A stretch of 64,000 nucleotides of DNA from Myxococcales bacterium (GCA_903642325.1 CAHJWM010000015.1:1-64000), one strand, 5' to 3'. Positions 48,431 to 57,309 are shown, numbered from the stretch's first letter. Numbers and translations: made by a program. The notes: generated by a model not told the origin, from the sequence alone.

Positions 48431-51400
48431 CGCGGGGGACCTCCGTGGTCCAATAGCTGCTGCAAGGCGTAGGTTGCCCCCGTCTGCCCAAAGCCAGGTT
48501 GACCGAAGTCGAAATTCGTCACGTAGACGGGAGGCCTGGGAACCCCTTCCTCGATGAGCACGATGGCGAGACGAAACCGATCGGGCGCGTTGAGAGCGCA
48601 AAGGATCTCGTTTCGCGTCAGCGTGACAGAATCGGCGTGTGCGAGTCGCCCCTTCACCTCGACGAAATAGAGATGGCTCGCCTCGGGATCACGTGACTCA
48701 ATGTCGTACCCCAAGCCGCGCTCGGCGCTTCGGTCGCTTGGCTCTCGTCCCATCGCTCGTTCAGAAGCGAGGACGGCTTCCATCGCGAGCCGTTCGGTCA
48801 GCGCCCGGTCTGCATCCGTTTCCACTGGCAGCCCTGCCGACTGGACGCCGAGCTTCTGCAGGAGCCCGCGTGGGACGATCAGGGCGCCGCCCTTAAGCAG
48901 GGGAGGCTCAGGGAAAAGCGTCCGCTCGGCTTGCAGCTGAATCATGCGCGACTTGAGCCGGTTACCCAGGCGGTTCGCTCTCTCCTCTGCGACTTGCGCC
49001 GGGAGCTTCGTCTTCTTTCCCGCGCGTTCCTTGACTCGCAGTTCTTCAGCGCGAGCGTCCCAAAAGCGAACCTCCTTCATCAGTCGAGCTTTCACCTCGG
49101 CTTCGACCTTTGCGACCAGAGGCAGGCGGCTCCGCCTCACTTCGTCGATGTGGCGCGGAACGAGGTTCTCGATCGCGAAGGTCGTGACGAGGGCATTCCA
49201 GTCAGCCTTAAGCCACACGCTCTGGACCTCGGGCTCCAACGCCTTGCGCTCTGCCTCGGAAGCTCCGCGGTAGTCCAGATATGGCGCGGCTCCGGCATTC
49301 CGGAACGCGAGATCCGGACCAACCTCGACGAACTCCAATCGCTGGGAGACGACGTTAAAGGTACCTTGCCGTCCCTTCCTGCCGTCACGGACGACGTGCT
49401 CCAACGTGAAAAGCAACCGACACACCGTGCCCTCGTCACTGTCGTCGATGAGGATAGCTCCGCGCTTCAGCACATCGATGTGATGGTCCAATGTGCAGCT
49501 GATCGTGGCTTCGAGGACGGGACTGCCTGGGCTGATGAGGTGCGCGCGCGGTTGCTGATCGACGTACGTCTTGTCGAAGGTCACCCGCTCGTAGCGAGGC
49601 TGGACCGGCGTTCCAGTGCCAACAGCGCGGTCTCGATCACGAACGGCGGTTGGAACGTGGGTTAGTTCGAATCGCCCTTCTTCGCGTCGATGCATCGTGC
49701 CGCCGAGGCGCGTGAAGGCTTCTTGAAAGAAGCTCTGTACGAAGTGCGGCTGCAAACGCTTCGCGTGAGCGCGTTCCATGTCCTCGCGGATTGCCAAGAC
49801 ACGAGAGACATCCATCTCGTTCTGAACAAGCGCCTGGCGTTCCAACACCGCGAGGATGTGGTTGCGCTCGACGGCGTTGTCGGTCTGCCGAAGTAGGTCC
49901 GCCTTCCGTGCGGGATCGCTCCCATAGCGAATCGCCTCCATCAGTAGCTCGCGCAACGGCTTCTGGTCGAAGAGGTTGCCGAGAACGTCGAACACTTTTC
50001 CACCGAGAGCCAGCTTCTCCGCGTCGAGCTTTTCCAGGAGCCGGTGATAGACCTCGCCCTCTCGGGTGTCCTTGGCTACAAGGTTCCAGAGATGGCACAC
50101 CTCGGTCTGCCCGATGCGGTGTATGCGACCAAACCTTTGTTCGAGGCGGTTAGGATTCCACGGCAGATCGTAGTTCACCATCAGGTGAGCGCGCTGAAGG
50201 TTGACGCCTTCGCCCGCCGCATCGTTGGCGACAAGGACCAGTAGCGTCGGATCGTTCATGAAGCGGTCGACTACAGCCTTGCGCTTCTCCCGTGTTACCG
50301 CACCGTGAATCTCTTCGACTGCCTCGGGCTTGCCCAGGCGTGTTCGGATGCGACTTGCCAGATAGAGCAGCGTGTCCTTGAACTCCGTAAACACGATCAG
50401 CTTTCGCTGGCTGCCGTTGTCATCCGTCATCAGCGGGTCGTCGAGGATCTCAGCCAGCTGGAGCCACTTGGCGTCGCAATCCGGTGCTGCATGCCGCACC
50501 GCCTTTGCAACCCCCTCAAGCTCCTTGAGGCGTTCGATCTCTTGGGCAAGCTCCGCCACTGTCCGTGCAGCGGTTGCGTGGTCGACGACGTTCTCCTCGA
50601 CGTTTTCGCGCTCTTCCTGCGTCGCTTCGTCGTAGAGTTCATCCCAATCCTCGGCATCGAGCCTCGGACCAGTATCGGCGCCGAGTTCGGCGGCATCTCC
50701 GTTGCCCCGCAAGACGAGACGCTCCTCCCGCAGTCGAGCTTCCAGCCTCTCCCGCCGTCGCTGGATCGATCGGTAGATTGCTTGGGGCGATGATGCGAGG
50801 CGGCGCTGAAGCGTCATCAGCGCGAAGCCGACGTTGACTTTCCTCGTCGCCTCCTTGTCTGCGAAGCGCTCGGCGCGGTTCATTTCCGAACGCACGTACT
50901 CCGTGACCTCCGCGTAGAGATGCGCCTCCTCCGTCGACAGGTCGTATTGTGGCGTATAGGAGACGCGCTCGGGAAACAGCTTCGAGCCATCGAAGCGACG
51001 CAGGTCCTCCTTTACCAGGCGCCGCATCATATCCGACGGATCGGCCCGATGTTCGCCCTCTCGGAATCGCCCTACGAAACGGTCTCCGTCGAGAAGCGCC
51101 AGGAAGATCTGAAAGTCCTCCTCGCTCCCATTGTGGGGCGTCGCCGTCATGAGCAGCAGGTTCCGAGTATGGGCTCCGACCACCTGCCCGAGCAGATAAC
51201 GCTTTGTGTACTTGATCTCGTCGCCGAACACGTGCCCGCTCATCCGGTGCGCCTCATCGCAGACCACGAGATCCCACTCGGGCGCAGCCTTGAAGCGCTC
51301 CTGAACGTCCTCGTTGCGCGAGAGCTGATCGAGCCGTGCGATCAGCAGGTTCTTGTGCTCGAAGGGATTCGACGTGCGCGCGGCAGTCATCATGTCACGT

Positions 51401-51945
51401 GTCAGCAGCTCGAACTCCAGACCGAACTTCTCCCCAAGCTCGTCCTGCCATTGCTCGGTGATGCTACCGGGGGAGATGATCAGGCACCGTTCGAGGTCGC
51501 CTCGGATCATCAGCTCTTTGATCAGGAGGCCCGCCATGATCGTCTTGCCGGCGCCAGGATCGTCGGCGAGAAGGAAACGCATCGGTTGCCGCGGGAGCAT
51601 CTCCTCGTACACAGCACTGATCTGGTGCGGGAGAGGAATGATGGTCGAGGAAGTAATCGCGACGTAAGGATCGAAAAGCCAGGCGAGTTGGATGCGGCGA
51701 GCCTCAGAGACGAGACGGAACAAGCCGCCGTCCGCGTCGAACGACCATGGGCGATCGGACTCCACAAGTTCGAGCGAGGGCTCGTCCTCTCGGGCGAGGA
51801 TTCGGCTGTGGAGCACACCCCTGGAATCCGCAAAGATGACCTCGACCGCGTTCACCCCGTGAAACTCGGCAGACTTCACCGTGGCGATCCCTTCAATGGA
51901 AAGACCCCGCACTCGCGCCCCCTTCGTCAGCTCCTCAAGCCTCAT
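48427..51945 (-). CDS. Hma-type SNF2-like DEAH helicase with DUF3883-like end
   Basis: A 1172-aa SF2 helicase, first gene of the operon. Walker A is DDPGAGKTIMAG (about 128-139), DEAH at about 230-233 (VVCDEAHRMS), then MTATPHNG, a second RecA domain with FTEFKDTL and VANDAAGEGVNLQ..QRFGRIHRIGQ. The C-terminal part (EASHLYFVEVKGR...) has the DUF3883-like ExK nuclease-type motif. The ATG at 51945 is chosen since AGGA sits upstream of it; ATG 51960 is possible. It likely moves along DNA to find unmethylated invader DNA. Upstream (51961-52194) is a repeat-containing control region. Confidence 0.88.
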   Translation of the reverse strand: MRLEELTKGARVRGLSIEGIATVKSAEFHGVNAVEVIFADSRGVLHSRILAREDEPSLELVESDRPWSFDADGGLFRLVSEARRIQLAWLFDPYVAITSSTIIPLPHQISAVYEEMLPRQPMRFLLADDPGAGKTIMAGLLIKELMIRGDLERCLIISPGSITEQWQDELGEKFGLEFELLTRDMMTAARTSNPFEHKNLLIARLDQLSRNEDVQERFKAAPEWDLVVCDEAHRMSGHVFGDEIKYTKRYLLGQVVGAHTRNLLLMTATPHNGSEEDFQIFLALLDGDRFVGRFREGEHRADPSDMMRRLVKEDLRRFDGSKLFPERVSYTPQYDLSTEEAHLYAEVTEYVRSEMNRAERFADKEATRKVNVGFALMTLQRRLASSPQAIYRSIQRRRERLEARLREERLVLRGNGDAAELGADTGPRLDAEDWDELYDEATQEERENVEENVVDHATAARTVAELAQEIERLKELEGVAKAVRHAAPDCDAKWLQLAEILDDPLMTDDNGSQRKLIVFTEFKDTLLYLASRIRTRLGKPEAVEEIHGAVTREKRKAVVDRFMNDPTLLVLVANDAAGEGVNLQRAHLMVNYDLPWNPNRLEQRFGRIHRIGQTEVCHLWNLVAKDTREGEVYHRLLEKLDAEKLALGGKVFDVLGNLFDQKPLRELLMEAIRYGSDPARKADLLRQTDNAVERNHILAVLERQALVQNEMDVSRVLAIREDMERAHAKRLQPHFVQSFFQEAFTRLGGTMHRREEGRFELTHVPTAVRDRDRAVGTGTPVQPRYERVTFDKTYVDQQPRAHLISPGSPVLEATISCTLDHHIDVLKRGAILIDDSDEGTVCRLLFTLEHVVRDGRKGRQGTFNVVSQRLEFVEVGPDLAFRNAGAAPYLDYRGASEAERKALEPEVQSVWLKADWNALVTTFAIENLVPRHIDEVRRSRLPLVAKVEAEVKARLMKEVRFWDARAEELRVKERAGKKTKLPAQVAEERANRLGNRLKSRMIQLQAERTLFPEPPLLKGGALIVPRGLLQKLGVQSAGLPVETDADRALTERLAMEAVLASERAMGREPSDRSAERGLGYDIESRDPEASHLYFVEVKGRLAHADSVTLTRNEILCALNAPDRFRLAIVLIEEGVPRPPVYVTNFDFGQPGFGQTGATYALQQLLDHGGPPR

Positions 51946-52073
51946 GGGGTCCTGTGGCATTGCGCGAGCACGTAGAGCGGATCATCGGCAGCATCGGGCC
52001 GGCCAGACTACGACCCTTGGGGGTCTCGATCAAGGTTCGTTGGCCATTGCGAAATACGCCGACCATCTCCCGC

Positions 52074-52126
52074 TGGAGCGCCAAGTGAAGCCGATGGAGC
52101 GCCAAGTGAAGCCGATGGAGCGCCAA
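52074..52126. repeat. 21-bp tandem repeat in the Hma/HTH divergent region
   Basis: The unit tggagcgccaagtgaagccga is present twice in full and once in part (11 bases), perfectly conserved. It lies between the helicase gene and the divergently read HTH gene, where operators would be. The rest of the 234-base gap shows no gene. Confidence 0.8.
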
Positions 52127-52194
52127 AGCCCGGCGTCCATGCTTCGGCGTGAGCCTGCTTGCTCGGTGGTCAGGGCAGTAGGACAATAATCCCA

Positions 52195-52449
52195 ATGGGA
52201 GCCGCGAAGAAGCGTCCACGCGGCAGGCCGCGCAAGAAAGAGTCAAAGCTTTCAACTTGGATGGACTCCCAGCGTCTCACGCGCGACGACGTCGCGGCTC
52301 GGCTCGCCATTCAGCGCACCTATCTCGACAAGTTGTGCCGCGCCGAAAGTCGTCCCAGCCTCGAACTCGCTTTTGAGATCCAGAAGCTAACCCGAGGGGC
52401 GGTGCTGGCATCGGATTGGCTTGCTGTTCCGGCGCACAAGCGTGATTGA
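52195..52449 (+). CDS. AT-hook plus HTH (XRE-like) regulator
   Basis: An 84-aa protein starting MGAAKKRPRGRPRKKE. R-P-R-G-R-P-R-K is a clear AT-hook, followed by a helix-turn-helix of Xre/Cro type (LTRDDVAARLAIQRTYLDKLCRAE). It probably binds DNA near the 21-bp repeats and may control the divergent Hma operon or the integrase genes. AGGA is not obvious, but ATG 52195 begins a run of basic residues. Confidence 0.7.
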   Translation: MGAAKKRPRGRPRKKESKLSTWMDSQRLTRDDVAARLAIQRTYLDKLCRAESRPSLELAFEIQKLTRGAVLASDWLAVPAHKRD

Positions 52450-52485
52450 TAACTCGCGCTTTTTCCTTAAATATGGCTCCGATGG

Positions 52486-52514
52486 GTTGCGACGGTGCTC
52501 GTTGGGATTATAAT
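52486..52514 (+). promoter_or_regulatory. Sigma-70-like promoter for the excisionase gene (leaderless)
   Basis: ttgcga (about 52486-52491) and a perfect tataat (52509-52514) are separated by 17 bases. A start 7-8 bases beyond the -10 box would fall on the ATG at 52522, giving a leaderless mRNA. No ribosome-binding site is seen before that ATG. Confidence 0.6.
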
Positions 52515-52521
52515 ATCGAAG

Positions 52522-52767
52522 ATGGGTATCGAGTCTGTGCAGGGGTTGGACGGGGATCGGGGCGGCAGCGCTCTGCCTCAGGTGTTGACGGTCGAAGAGG
52601 TCGCCGACCTTATGCGCGTGGATCGAAAGACTGCGTACGCGGCGATAGCAGAAGGCGGCGTGCCAGGTGTCCGCCGTATCGGTCGCTGCATCCGCGTGTC
52701 GCGCGATGTGCTTCTGCGCTGGCTCGAGCAAGGGGACGTCAAGCAAGCCAGGGGCCGGCACCCGTGA
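52522..52767 (+). CDS. Excisionase-like HTH (MerR/HTH_17) protein
   Basis: An 81-aa protein with a winged helix-turn-helix of the excisionase type: QVLTVEEVADLMRVDRKTAYAAI, then RRIGRCIRVSRDVLLRWLEQG. Its stop overlaps the integrase start (GTGA), which is the typical xis-int pairing. It would bend DNA at the att sites during excision, or control integrase. Its ATG at 52522 fits the leaderless promoter; a GTG at 52495 is an alternative. Confidence 0.8.
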   Translation: MGIESVQGLDGDRGGSALPQVLTVEEVADLMRVDRKTAYAAIAEGGVPGVRRIGRCIRVSRDVLLRWLEQGDVKQARGRHP

Positions 52768-53912
52768 CCGTCCGTCGCCGGAAATGGACCGACCCGACCG
52801 GCGCACCGCGCGAGGCCTGGATCGTCGACGTGAATGCGGTCGGTAAGGACGGCCAATTGCGACGTATCCAGCGCGTCGCGCCCATCCAGAACAAGCGCGC
52901 AGCCGAGAAATTGGAGCACGAGCTTCGTGAGGAGCTGCTCAATGCGGACGAACGGAAGGCCACCACGGCCATTGAATCGCCGATGCTGGCGGATTTCGCC
53001 AAGGAGTTCATCGACACTTACGCCACCCCGAACAACAAGCCGAGCGAGGTCGAATCAAAGCGCATGATTCTACGGGTTCACCTGATCCCCGCTTTCGGCA
53101 ATCTGCGCCTCGATCAAATCGGAGTGGCCGAGCTCGACGCCTACAAGGCCCAGAAGCTCGCGGCCAAAGTGGCGCACAAGACGATCAACAATCACCTCAC
53201 GGTCCTTCGCAAGATGCTCACCGTCGCAATCGAGTGGGAACGCCTGACCGCGGCGCCACCCATCAAGTGGCTAAGGCCGCCGCCACCCGAGTTCGACTTC
53301 TTGACCTTTGACGAGAGCAACCGCCTGCTTGCGGCCGCGCAAGGGGAGTGGCGCGCCATGATCACGGTGGCGGTCCGCACGGGCCTCCGCCTCGGTGAGC
53401 TGCTCGGCCTCAGTTGGACCGACGTTGACCTCGAGGCGGGCCGCCTGTTTGTGCGACGCGCAGTGGCGCGCGGCATTGTTGGAACGCCCAAGAACGGCCG
53501 TAGCCGAGAGGTGGCTCTGAGCCAACAGGCAGCCGCGGCCCTCGCGGCTCACCCGCGTCGGAGTCTCATTGTCTTCTCGGACCTGGAAGGAAAGATGCTG
53601 ACGAAGGGCGCGACCAAGGCGCCGCTCGCGAACGCGCTGAAGCGAGCCGGGTTGCGCCACATTGGCTGGCACGCGCTTCGTCACACCTTCGCCAGCCAAC
53701 TCGTGATGCGCGGCGCGCCGGTGAAGGCAGTCCAAGAGCTCTTAGGCCACAGCACGATCGAGATGACGATGCGCTATTCGCATCTCAGCCCGGACGCTCG
53801 GCGAGACGCGGTGAGCCTGCTCGACGTCAAAGAGGCTCTGACAATGCCCTGGAAAACGGCCAACGGAACGGTGCTGCAGATCGCGCTTGGCAGGTCACTT
53901 CGAGCGGCCTGA
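52764..53912 (+). CDS. Tyrosine integrase
   Basis: A 382-aa tyrosine recombinase with an N-terminal SAM-like core-binding domain (FAKEFIDTYATPNN, about 80-170) and the catalytic domain: Arg in RTGLRLGELLGL, HALRHTFAS (H-x-x-R) and the LGHSTIEMTMRYSH box with His and the nucleophile Tyr. It inserts the island at the tRNA-3'-like site. The GTG at 52764 overlaps the excisionase stop. It is followed by 240 bases with the end repeat, a hairpin and the right att site. Confidence 0.92.
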   Translation: MTVRRRKWTDPTGAPREAWIVDVNAVGKDGQLRRIQRVAPIQNKRAAEKLEHELREELLNADERKATTAIESPMLADFAKEFIDTYATPNNKPSEVESKRMILRVHLIPAFGNLRLDQIGVAELDAYKAQKLAAKVAHKTINNHLTVLRKMLTVAIEWERLTAAPPIKWLRPPPPEFDFLTFDESNRLLAAAQGEWRAMITVAVRTGLRLGELLGLSWTDVDLEAGRLFVRRAVARGIVGTPKNGRSREVALSQQAAAALAAHPRRSLIVFSDLEGKMLTKGATKAPLANALKRAGLRHIGWHALRHTFASQLVMRGAPVKAVQELLGHSTIEMTMRYSHLSPDARRDAVSLLDVKEALTMPWKTANGTVLQIALGRSLRAA

Positions 53913-53970
53913 CCGCCGCAATCGCCAGCGTCCGCTTCCCGGCCCACCCGGTCACCCAAGCACGGGTCCC

Positions 53971-54028
53971 CGGCAGGCCGCTTGCGGGCGGGACGCCCCG
54001 ACGATCCCGCGATGCAAGCGGCATGCGG
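53971..54028. repeat. 58-bp island-end repeat, right copy
   Basis: Same orientation as 36589-36646 with 5 differences in 58. It lies 59 bases after the integrase stop and 122 bases before the right att core. It is a candidate integrase arm site or a small miniature repeat carried at both ends. Confidence 0.85.
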
Positions 54029-54112
54029 GGGGCCCGAAGTTCAAGCTAACTGGTTGCCTCGACGCCGCCGGGGCAAGCAGCGCAACGCAACATGAGCGCA
54101 ACATGGAAAGAC

Positions 54113-54148
54113 GAAATCGCGGCTGCTCGGGAAAACAGCCGCGATTTC
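54113..54148. terminator. 13-bp perfect hairpin next to attR
   Basis: gaaatcgcggctg (54113-54125) pairs perfectly with cagccgcgatttc (54136-54148) around the loop ctcgggaaaa. On the minus strand it starts 2 bases after the tRNA-like 3' end and would end that transcript. Its left arm plus loop start (21 bases, 54112-54132) also occurs at 32827-32847. Confidence 0.7.
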
Positions 54149-54149
54149 T

Positions 54150-54174
54150 GTGGAGGCGCCGGGAATTGAACCCG
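54150..54174 (-). repeat. attR: tRNA 3'-end-like 25-bp direct repeat
   Basis: Second copy of the 25-bp core. The minus-strand T-arm is complete here (CCGGG-TTCAATT-CCCGG) and followed by CGCCTCCA. I looked for an intact tRNA 5' half between 54175 and 54291 but could not build a cloverleaf, so no tRNA gene or isotype is claimed. Island boundary. Confidence 0.8.
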
Positions 54175-54291
54175 GAGTTGCCCAACGACCAAATCTGGCG
54201 GGGCCAAGCGTTAGCCGTGAAGGCAATCGGCTCTTCGACCCTAGGATCTGCCGCGCTTCACTACTCCTCCTCCTCACCCCCCCGCAACCCC

Positions 54292-54474
54292 TCAACTCGG
54301 CCGCTGCTGGCTATTCCCATCCTGATCGTGGCGGTTCCGCTCGTCACGCGCAGTCCCCTGCGCCTCCGAGCTCTCCGTCCCAGGCGTGCCGGTCTTCTTC
54401 GGCTCCTTCTTCGTCTCCGGGTGCGAGCCCTGCTTTTCAGCGTTCGACTTTTCCGGTGACTTTTTCGTGTTCAT
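54292..54474 (-). CDS. Small hydrophilic hypothetical protein (60 aa)
   Basis: A 60-aa Lys/Glu/Gln/Pro-rich protein starting MNTKKSPEKSNAEKQG, probably disordered. The skewed hydrophilic composition is unlike the Arg-rich shadow frames, which supports it as a real gene, but no ribosome-binding site is clear and no family is recognised. It is divergent from the dehydrogenase gene. Confidence 0.45.
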   Translation of the reverse strand: MNTKKSPEKSNAEKQGSHPETKKEPKKTGTPGTESSEAQGTARDERNRHDQDGNSQQRPS

Positions 54475-54546
54475 GGCGTTACAAAAAGCAAACTGTGTGC
54501 CTGGATCATTGGCGCGCGTCGCAAAGCGCACGCAGGAGATCGAACC

Positions 54547-55554
54547 ATGAAAGCGTACGAGCTTCAGTCCGGTACCGATTTCCGCGCTCTCGCTTTGGTC
54601 GAGCGGGGTCCGCTAGCTCCGCTCGGTGCGTTCGATGTGCGGGTGCGCGTCCGCGCGGTCTCGCTGAATTTCCGTGATCTCGCCATGGTGAGAAACGGCA
54701 AGCGCCGGGAGCACTTGGTCCCGGTGTCGGACGGGGCGGGGGAGGTGATTGAGGTCGGCGAAGGCGTGACGCGGCAGCGCGTCGGCAATCGGGTGGTGGG
54801 CGCCTTCTTTCCCACTTGGTTGAACGGGGGGCTGCTCGAGGAGCACCATGCCAATGCCCTGGGGGGCTCACTGGACGGGATGTTGGCGGAAGAGGTCGTG
54901 CTGCCGGAAAGCGCGTGGCTCGATGTGCCGGACCGCCTCACGTTCGAGCAAGCCGCCACACTGCCCTGCGCGGGCGTGACGGCCTGGCACGCGCTGTTCG
55001 AGGCGGCTTCGCTCAAACCGGGCGATCAGTTACTCGTTCAAGGCACGGGCGGGGTGTCGCTGTTTGCGTTGCAGTTGGCGCACGCGGCGGGCGCGAGTGT
55101 GATCGCGACCTCGAGCTCGCCCGAAAAGCGCGAGCGCTTGGCACACCTAGGCGCGCTCACGACCATTGATTACCGCGAAAATCCCAAGTGGGGCGAGGCC
55201 GCCCGCGTTGCTTCGGGCGGGCGTGGGGTGGATCTGGTGGTCGAGGTCGGAGGCCCGGGGACTTTCGATCAAAGCGTGAAGGCGCTGCGCTTTGGCGGCA
55301 CGATGAGCATTCTGGGAGTGCTCACCGGCACGCAGGGCGCGATCGATACGTATTCCATCTTCCACAAAAATATCCGGGTCCACGGCGTGTACGTGGGTTC
55401 CGTCGCCATGTTCGCGGAGCTCCTGCGCGCGCTCGAGGCCTCGAAGATCGAGCCAATCATCGATCGCACGTTCGGCTTTGGTGAGGCGCGCGCGGCCTAC
55501 GAGCACTTGGCGAGCGGCCGTCACTTTGGCAAGGTGGTGGTGCGGGTCGACTGA
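54547..55554 (+). CDS. Zinc-type alcohol dehydrogenase / NADPH:quinone reductase family
   Basis: A 335-aa MDR-superfamily oxidoreductase. Catalytic domain 1-130, then the nucleotide motif at LVQGTGGVSLFALQLAHAAG (G-x-G-G-V-S) and VDLVVEVGG. The cysteine zinc ligands of true alcohol dehydrogenases are absent, so it is likely a zinc-free NADPH-dependent quinone or enone reductase. AGGAG lies about 9 bases before the ATG. First chromosomal gene right of the island. Confidence 0.9.
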   Translation: MKAYELQSGTDFRALALVERGPLAPLGAFDVRVRVRAVSLNFRDLAMVRNGKRREHLVPVSDGAGEVIEVGEGVTRQRVGNRVVGAFFPTWLNGGLLEEHHANALGGSLDGMLAEEVVLPESAWLDVPDRLTFEQAATLPCAGVTAWHALFEAASLKPGDQLLVQGTGGVSLFALQLAHAAGASVIATSSSPEKRERLAHLGALTTIDYRENPKWGEAARVASGGRGVDLVVEVGGPGTFDQSVKALRFGGTMSILGVLTGTQGAIDTYSIFHKNIRVHGVYVGSVAMFAELLRALEASKIEPIIDRTFGFGEARAAYEHLASGRHFGKVVVRVD

Positions 55555-55589
55555 AGCTGGGCCGAGCACTTCGTGTTACGCTGGCCCAC

Positions 55590-56552
55590 ATGGCGCAGCG
55601 TCATCACGGGGTGTACTCGGGCTTGGTTATGGCGCTGTGCATTGCGGCGTGCAGTTCGGATAAGGTCGTCCCCGCCAGCAGCGCGGGCGGTGCAGGCGCC
55701 CCCGCCGCTGCCGGTTCGCCGTCGGGTGGCACTTCGGCCGGGGTGAGCGGCAGCGCGGGTGGCATGGCAGGCGTGACTAACGCGGCCGGTGGCAGTCCAG
55801 GAAGCGCGGGCGGCCCACTCGGCACAGGCGGCGGTGCAAGTGGGAGCACTGCCTCTCCGGCGGGCGGCTCAGGGGTGGGCGGCGCGTCCGGCGGTGCGGG
55901 CGGCTCCCCCGTCGTGGGCGGAGGCACGGGCGGCACGGGCGGCACAGGCGCCACCGGCGCCACGCCCTCCAAGACCACCTTCTTCGTAACCAGTGATACG
56001 AGCAAGACCGCGAACCTCGGCGGCCTGACCGGCGCGGATGCGCGCTGTCAAGCGCTGGCCAAAGCGGCTGGCTTCGGCGATCACACCTTCCACGCGTATC
56101 TCAGCGCTGAACATGACCCGGCGGATGCCAGCAAGCCCATCAATGCCCGCGACCGCATCGGCGCCGGGCCCTGGTCCAACGCGCTCGGAGCGATGCTCGC
56201 GGCGAACGTCACCGCCCTGCACGCCCTGCCGGGCGGGAACCCCGGGCTTTTCGTGGACGAAACAGGTAAAAAGATCAACGGCCAGTACACCGGCTCAGCC
56301 ACCCCGCTCGAGCACGACATCCTGACCGGCTCGAGCGCGACCGGCACGCTCCTCGCGGGCAAAACGTGCATGGATTGGACATCTACAGACGCCACCATGA
56401 CCGCGCAGGTGGGGCACAGCGATGGCCTCGGCCCGGGCATGGCCACGACCGGCACCTACACTTCGTGGAACTCGGCGCACGAGAACGGAAGCTGTGCGGA
56501 CACGGCGCCCAAGGGCGGCGCCGGCCGGCTTTACTGCTTCGCGATCAACTGA
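55590..56552 (+). CDS. Lipoprotein with Gly-rich linker and DUF1554 domain
   Basis: A 320-aa protein: signal sequence with lipobox (A-A-C, about residue 21), a Gly/Ser/Ala linker to about residue 135, then a DUF1554-like domain: KTTFFVTSDTSKT..NLGGLTGADARCQALA, RIGAGPWSN, LTGSSATG, CMDWTSTD, SWNSAHENGSC and GRLYCFA. DUF1554 is related to C-type lectin/endostatin folds and occurs in surface proteins of Myxococcota and Leptospira. Function unknown; probably exposed on the cell surface. Confidence 0.85.
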   Translation: MAQRHHGVYSGLVMALCIAACSSDKVVPASSAGGAGAPAAAGSPSGGTSAGVSGSAGGMAGVTNAAGGSPGSAGGPLGTGGGASGSTASPAGGSGVGGASGGAGGSPVVGGGTGGTGGTGATGATPSKTTFFVTSDTSKTANLGGLTGADARCQALAKAAGFGDHTFHAYLSAEHDPADASKPINARDRIGAGPWSNALGAMLAANVTALHALPGGNPGLFVDETGKKINGQYTGSATPLEHDILTGSSATGTLLAGKTCMDWTSTDATMTAQVGHSDGLGPGMATTGTYTSWNSAHENGSCADTAPKGGAGRLYCFAIN

Positions 56553-56566
56553 GCTTCATCGCTACG

Positions 56567-56595
56567 GCGTGCGCGCGACGTCGCCGCGCGCACGC
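56567..56595. terminator. 11-bp GC hairpin between convergent genes
   Basis: gcgtgcgcgcg (56567-56577) pairs perfectly with cgcgcgcacgc (56585-56595) around a 7-base loop, in the 52-base gap between the DUF1554 and Bax inhibitor genes. Likely bidirectional transcript end; no T-tract. Confidence 0.6.
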
Positions 56596-56604
56596 GTCCG
56601 CAAC

Positions 56605-57309
56605 TCAGCGGCGGCGACCGAACAAGCGCAGCAGCATCAAGAACAGATTGATGAAATCGAGGTACAGCATCAAGGCCCCTTGCAGGGCGACCTTGCTTTG
56701 CTGATCCGGGCTAACTTGGCTGGCAAAGCGCTTCAGCTTTTGCGTGTCGTACGCGGCCAGCGCGGTGAACACGATCACCCCGACGAACGTGGTCAGCCAA
56801 TAAATCATCGTGCTCTTCAGCAAGATGTTCACGAGCGAAGCGATCACGAGGCCAATCAAGCCCATCATGGCGAAGCTGCCCACGCCGGAGAGGTCGCGCT
56901 TCGTCGCGTAGCCGTAGGCGCTGAGCGCACCGAACGTGCCGGCCGTTACGAAGAAGGTGCTGCCGATCGACGAGGCGGTGTAGGCCATGAAGATCAAGGA
57001 CAGCGTGACGCCGTTCAAGACCGAGTAGCCGAAGAAGAGCGCGCCCGCCGCCACCGTGCTCAGGCGATTGGCCAATGCCGAGAACGCGAGGACCATGCCC
57101 AGCTCGCCGAAGATGAGCCCGTAGAACAGGATCGGATTGCTGCGCAGGACGTTGACCGCAGTCTCGCTGGACGCCACTGCGCTTGCCGTGACGGCCGTGG
57201 CCAAGAGCCCGGCGGCCATGAACGCGTAGACCTTGCGCAGGAACGCGTTGCTGTCGGCGGCGACGTTGCCGCGGCTCATCTGCGGGGCGTACGGATTGTA
57301 TGGGTTCAT
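56605..57309 (-). CDS. Bax inhibitor-1/YccA family membrane protein
   Basis: A 234-aa protein with about seven membrane segments and a conserved C-terminal AAYDTQKLKR segment, as in bacterial BI-1/YccA (UPF0005) proteins. Cytoplasmic N-terminus MNPYNPYAPQMSRGN. Members act as pH-sensitive calcium leak channels or FtsH modulators (family knowledge). Convergent with the DUF1554 gene. Confidence 0.9.
   Translation of the reverse strand: MNPYNPYAPQMSRGNVAADSNAFLRKVYAFMAAGLLATAVTASAVASSETAVNVLRSNPILFYGLIFGELGMVLAFSALANRLSTVAAGALFFGYSVLNGVTLSLIFMAYTASSIGSTFFVTAGTFGALSAYGYATKRDLSGVGSFAMMGLIGLVIASLVNILLKSTMIYWLTTFVGVIVFTALAAYDTQKLKRFASQVSPDQQSKVALQGALMLYLDFINLFLMLLRLFGRRR

Noticed and set aside
53887-54459. 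Plus-strand open frame with WRRRELNPEL-type peptide across the right att site
   Set aside because: This peptide is the antisense reading of a tRNA T-arm (the 25-bp core) and is a well-known spurious annotation; it spans the att core and hairpin.
54100-54500. tmRNA gene at attR
   Set aside because: The 3' end would fit, but no tag-peptide frame (ALAA-stop) and no 5' GGGGnn..TTCGAC segment was found within about 400 bases.
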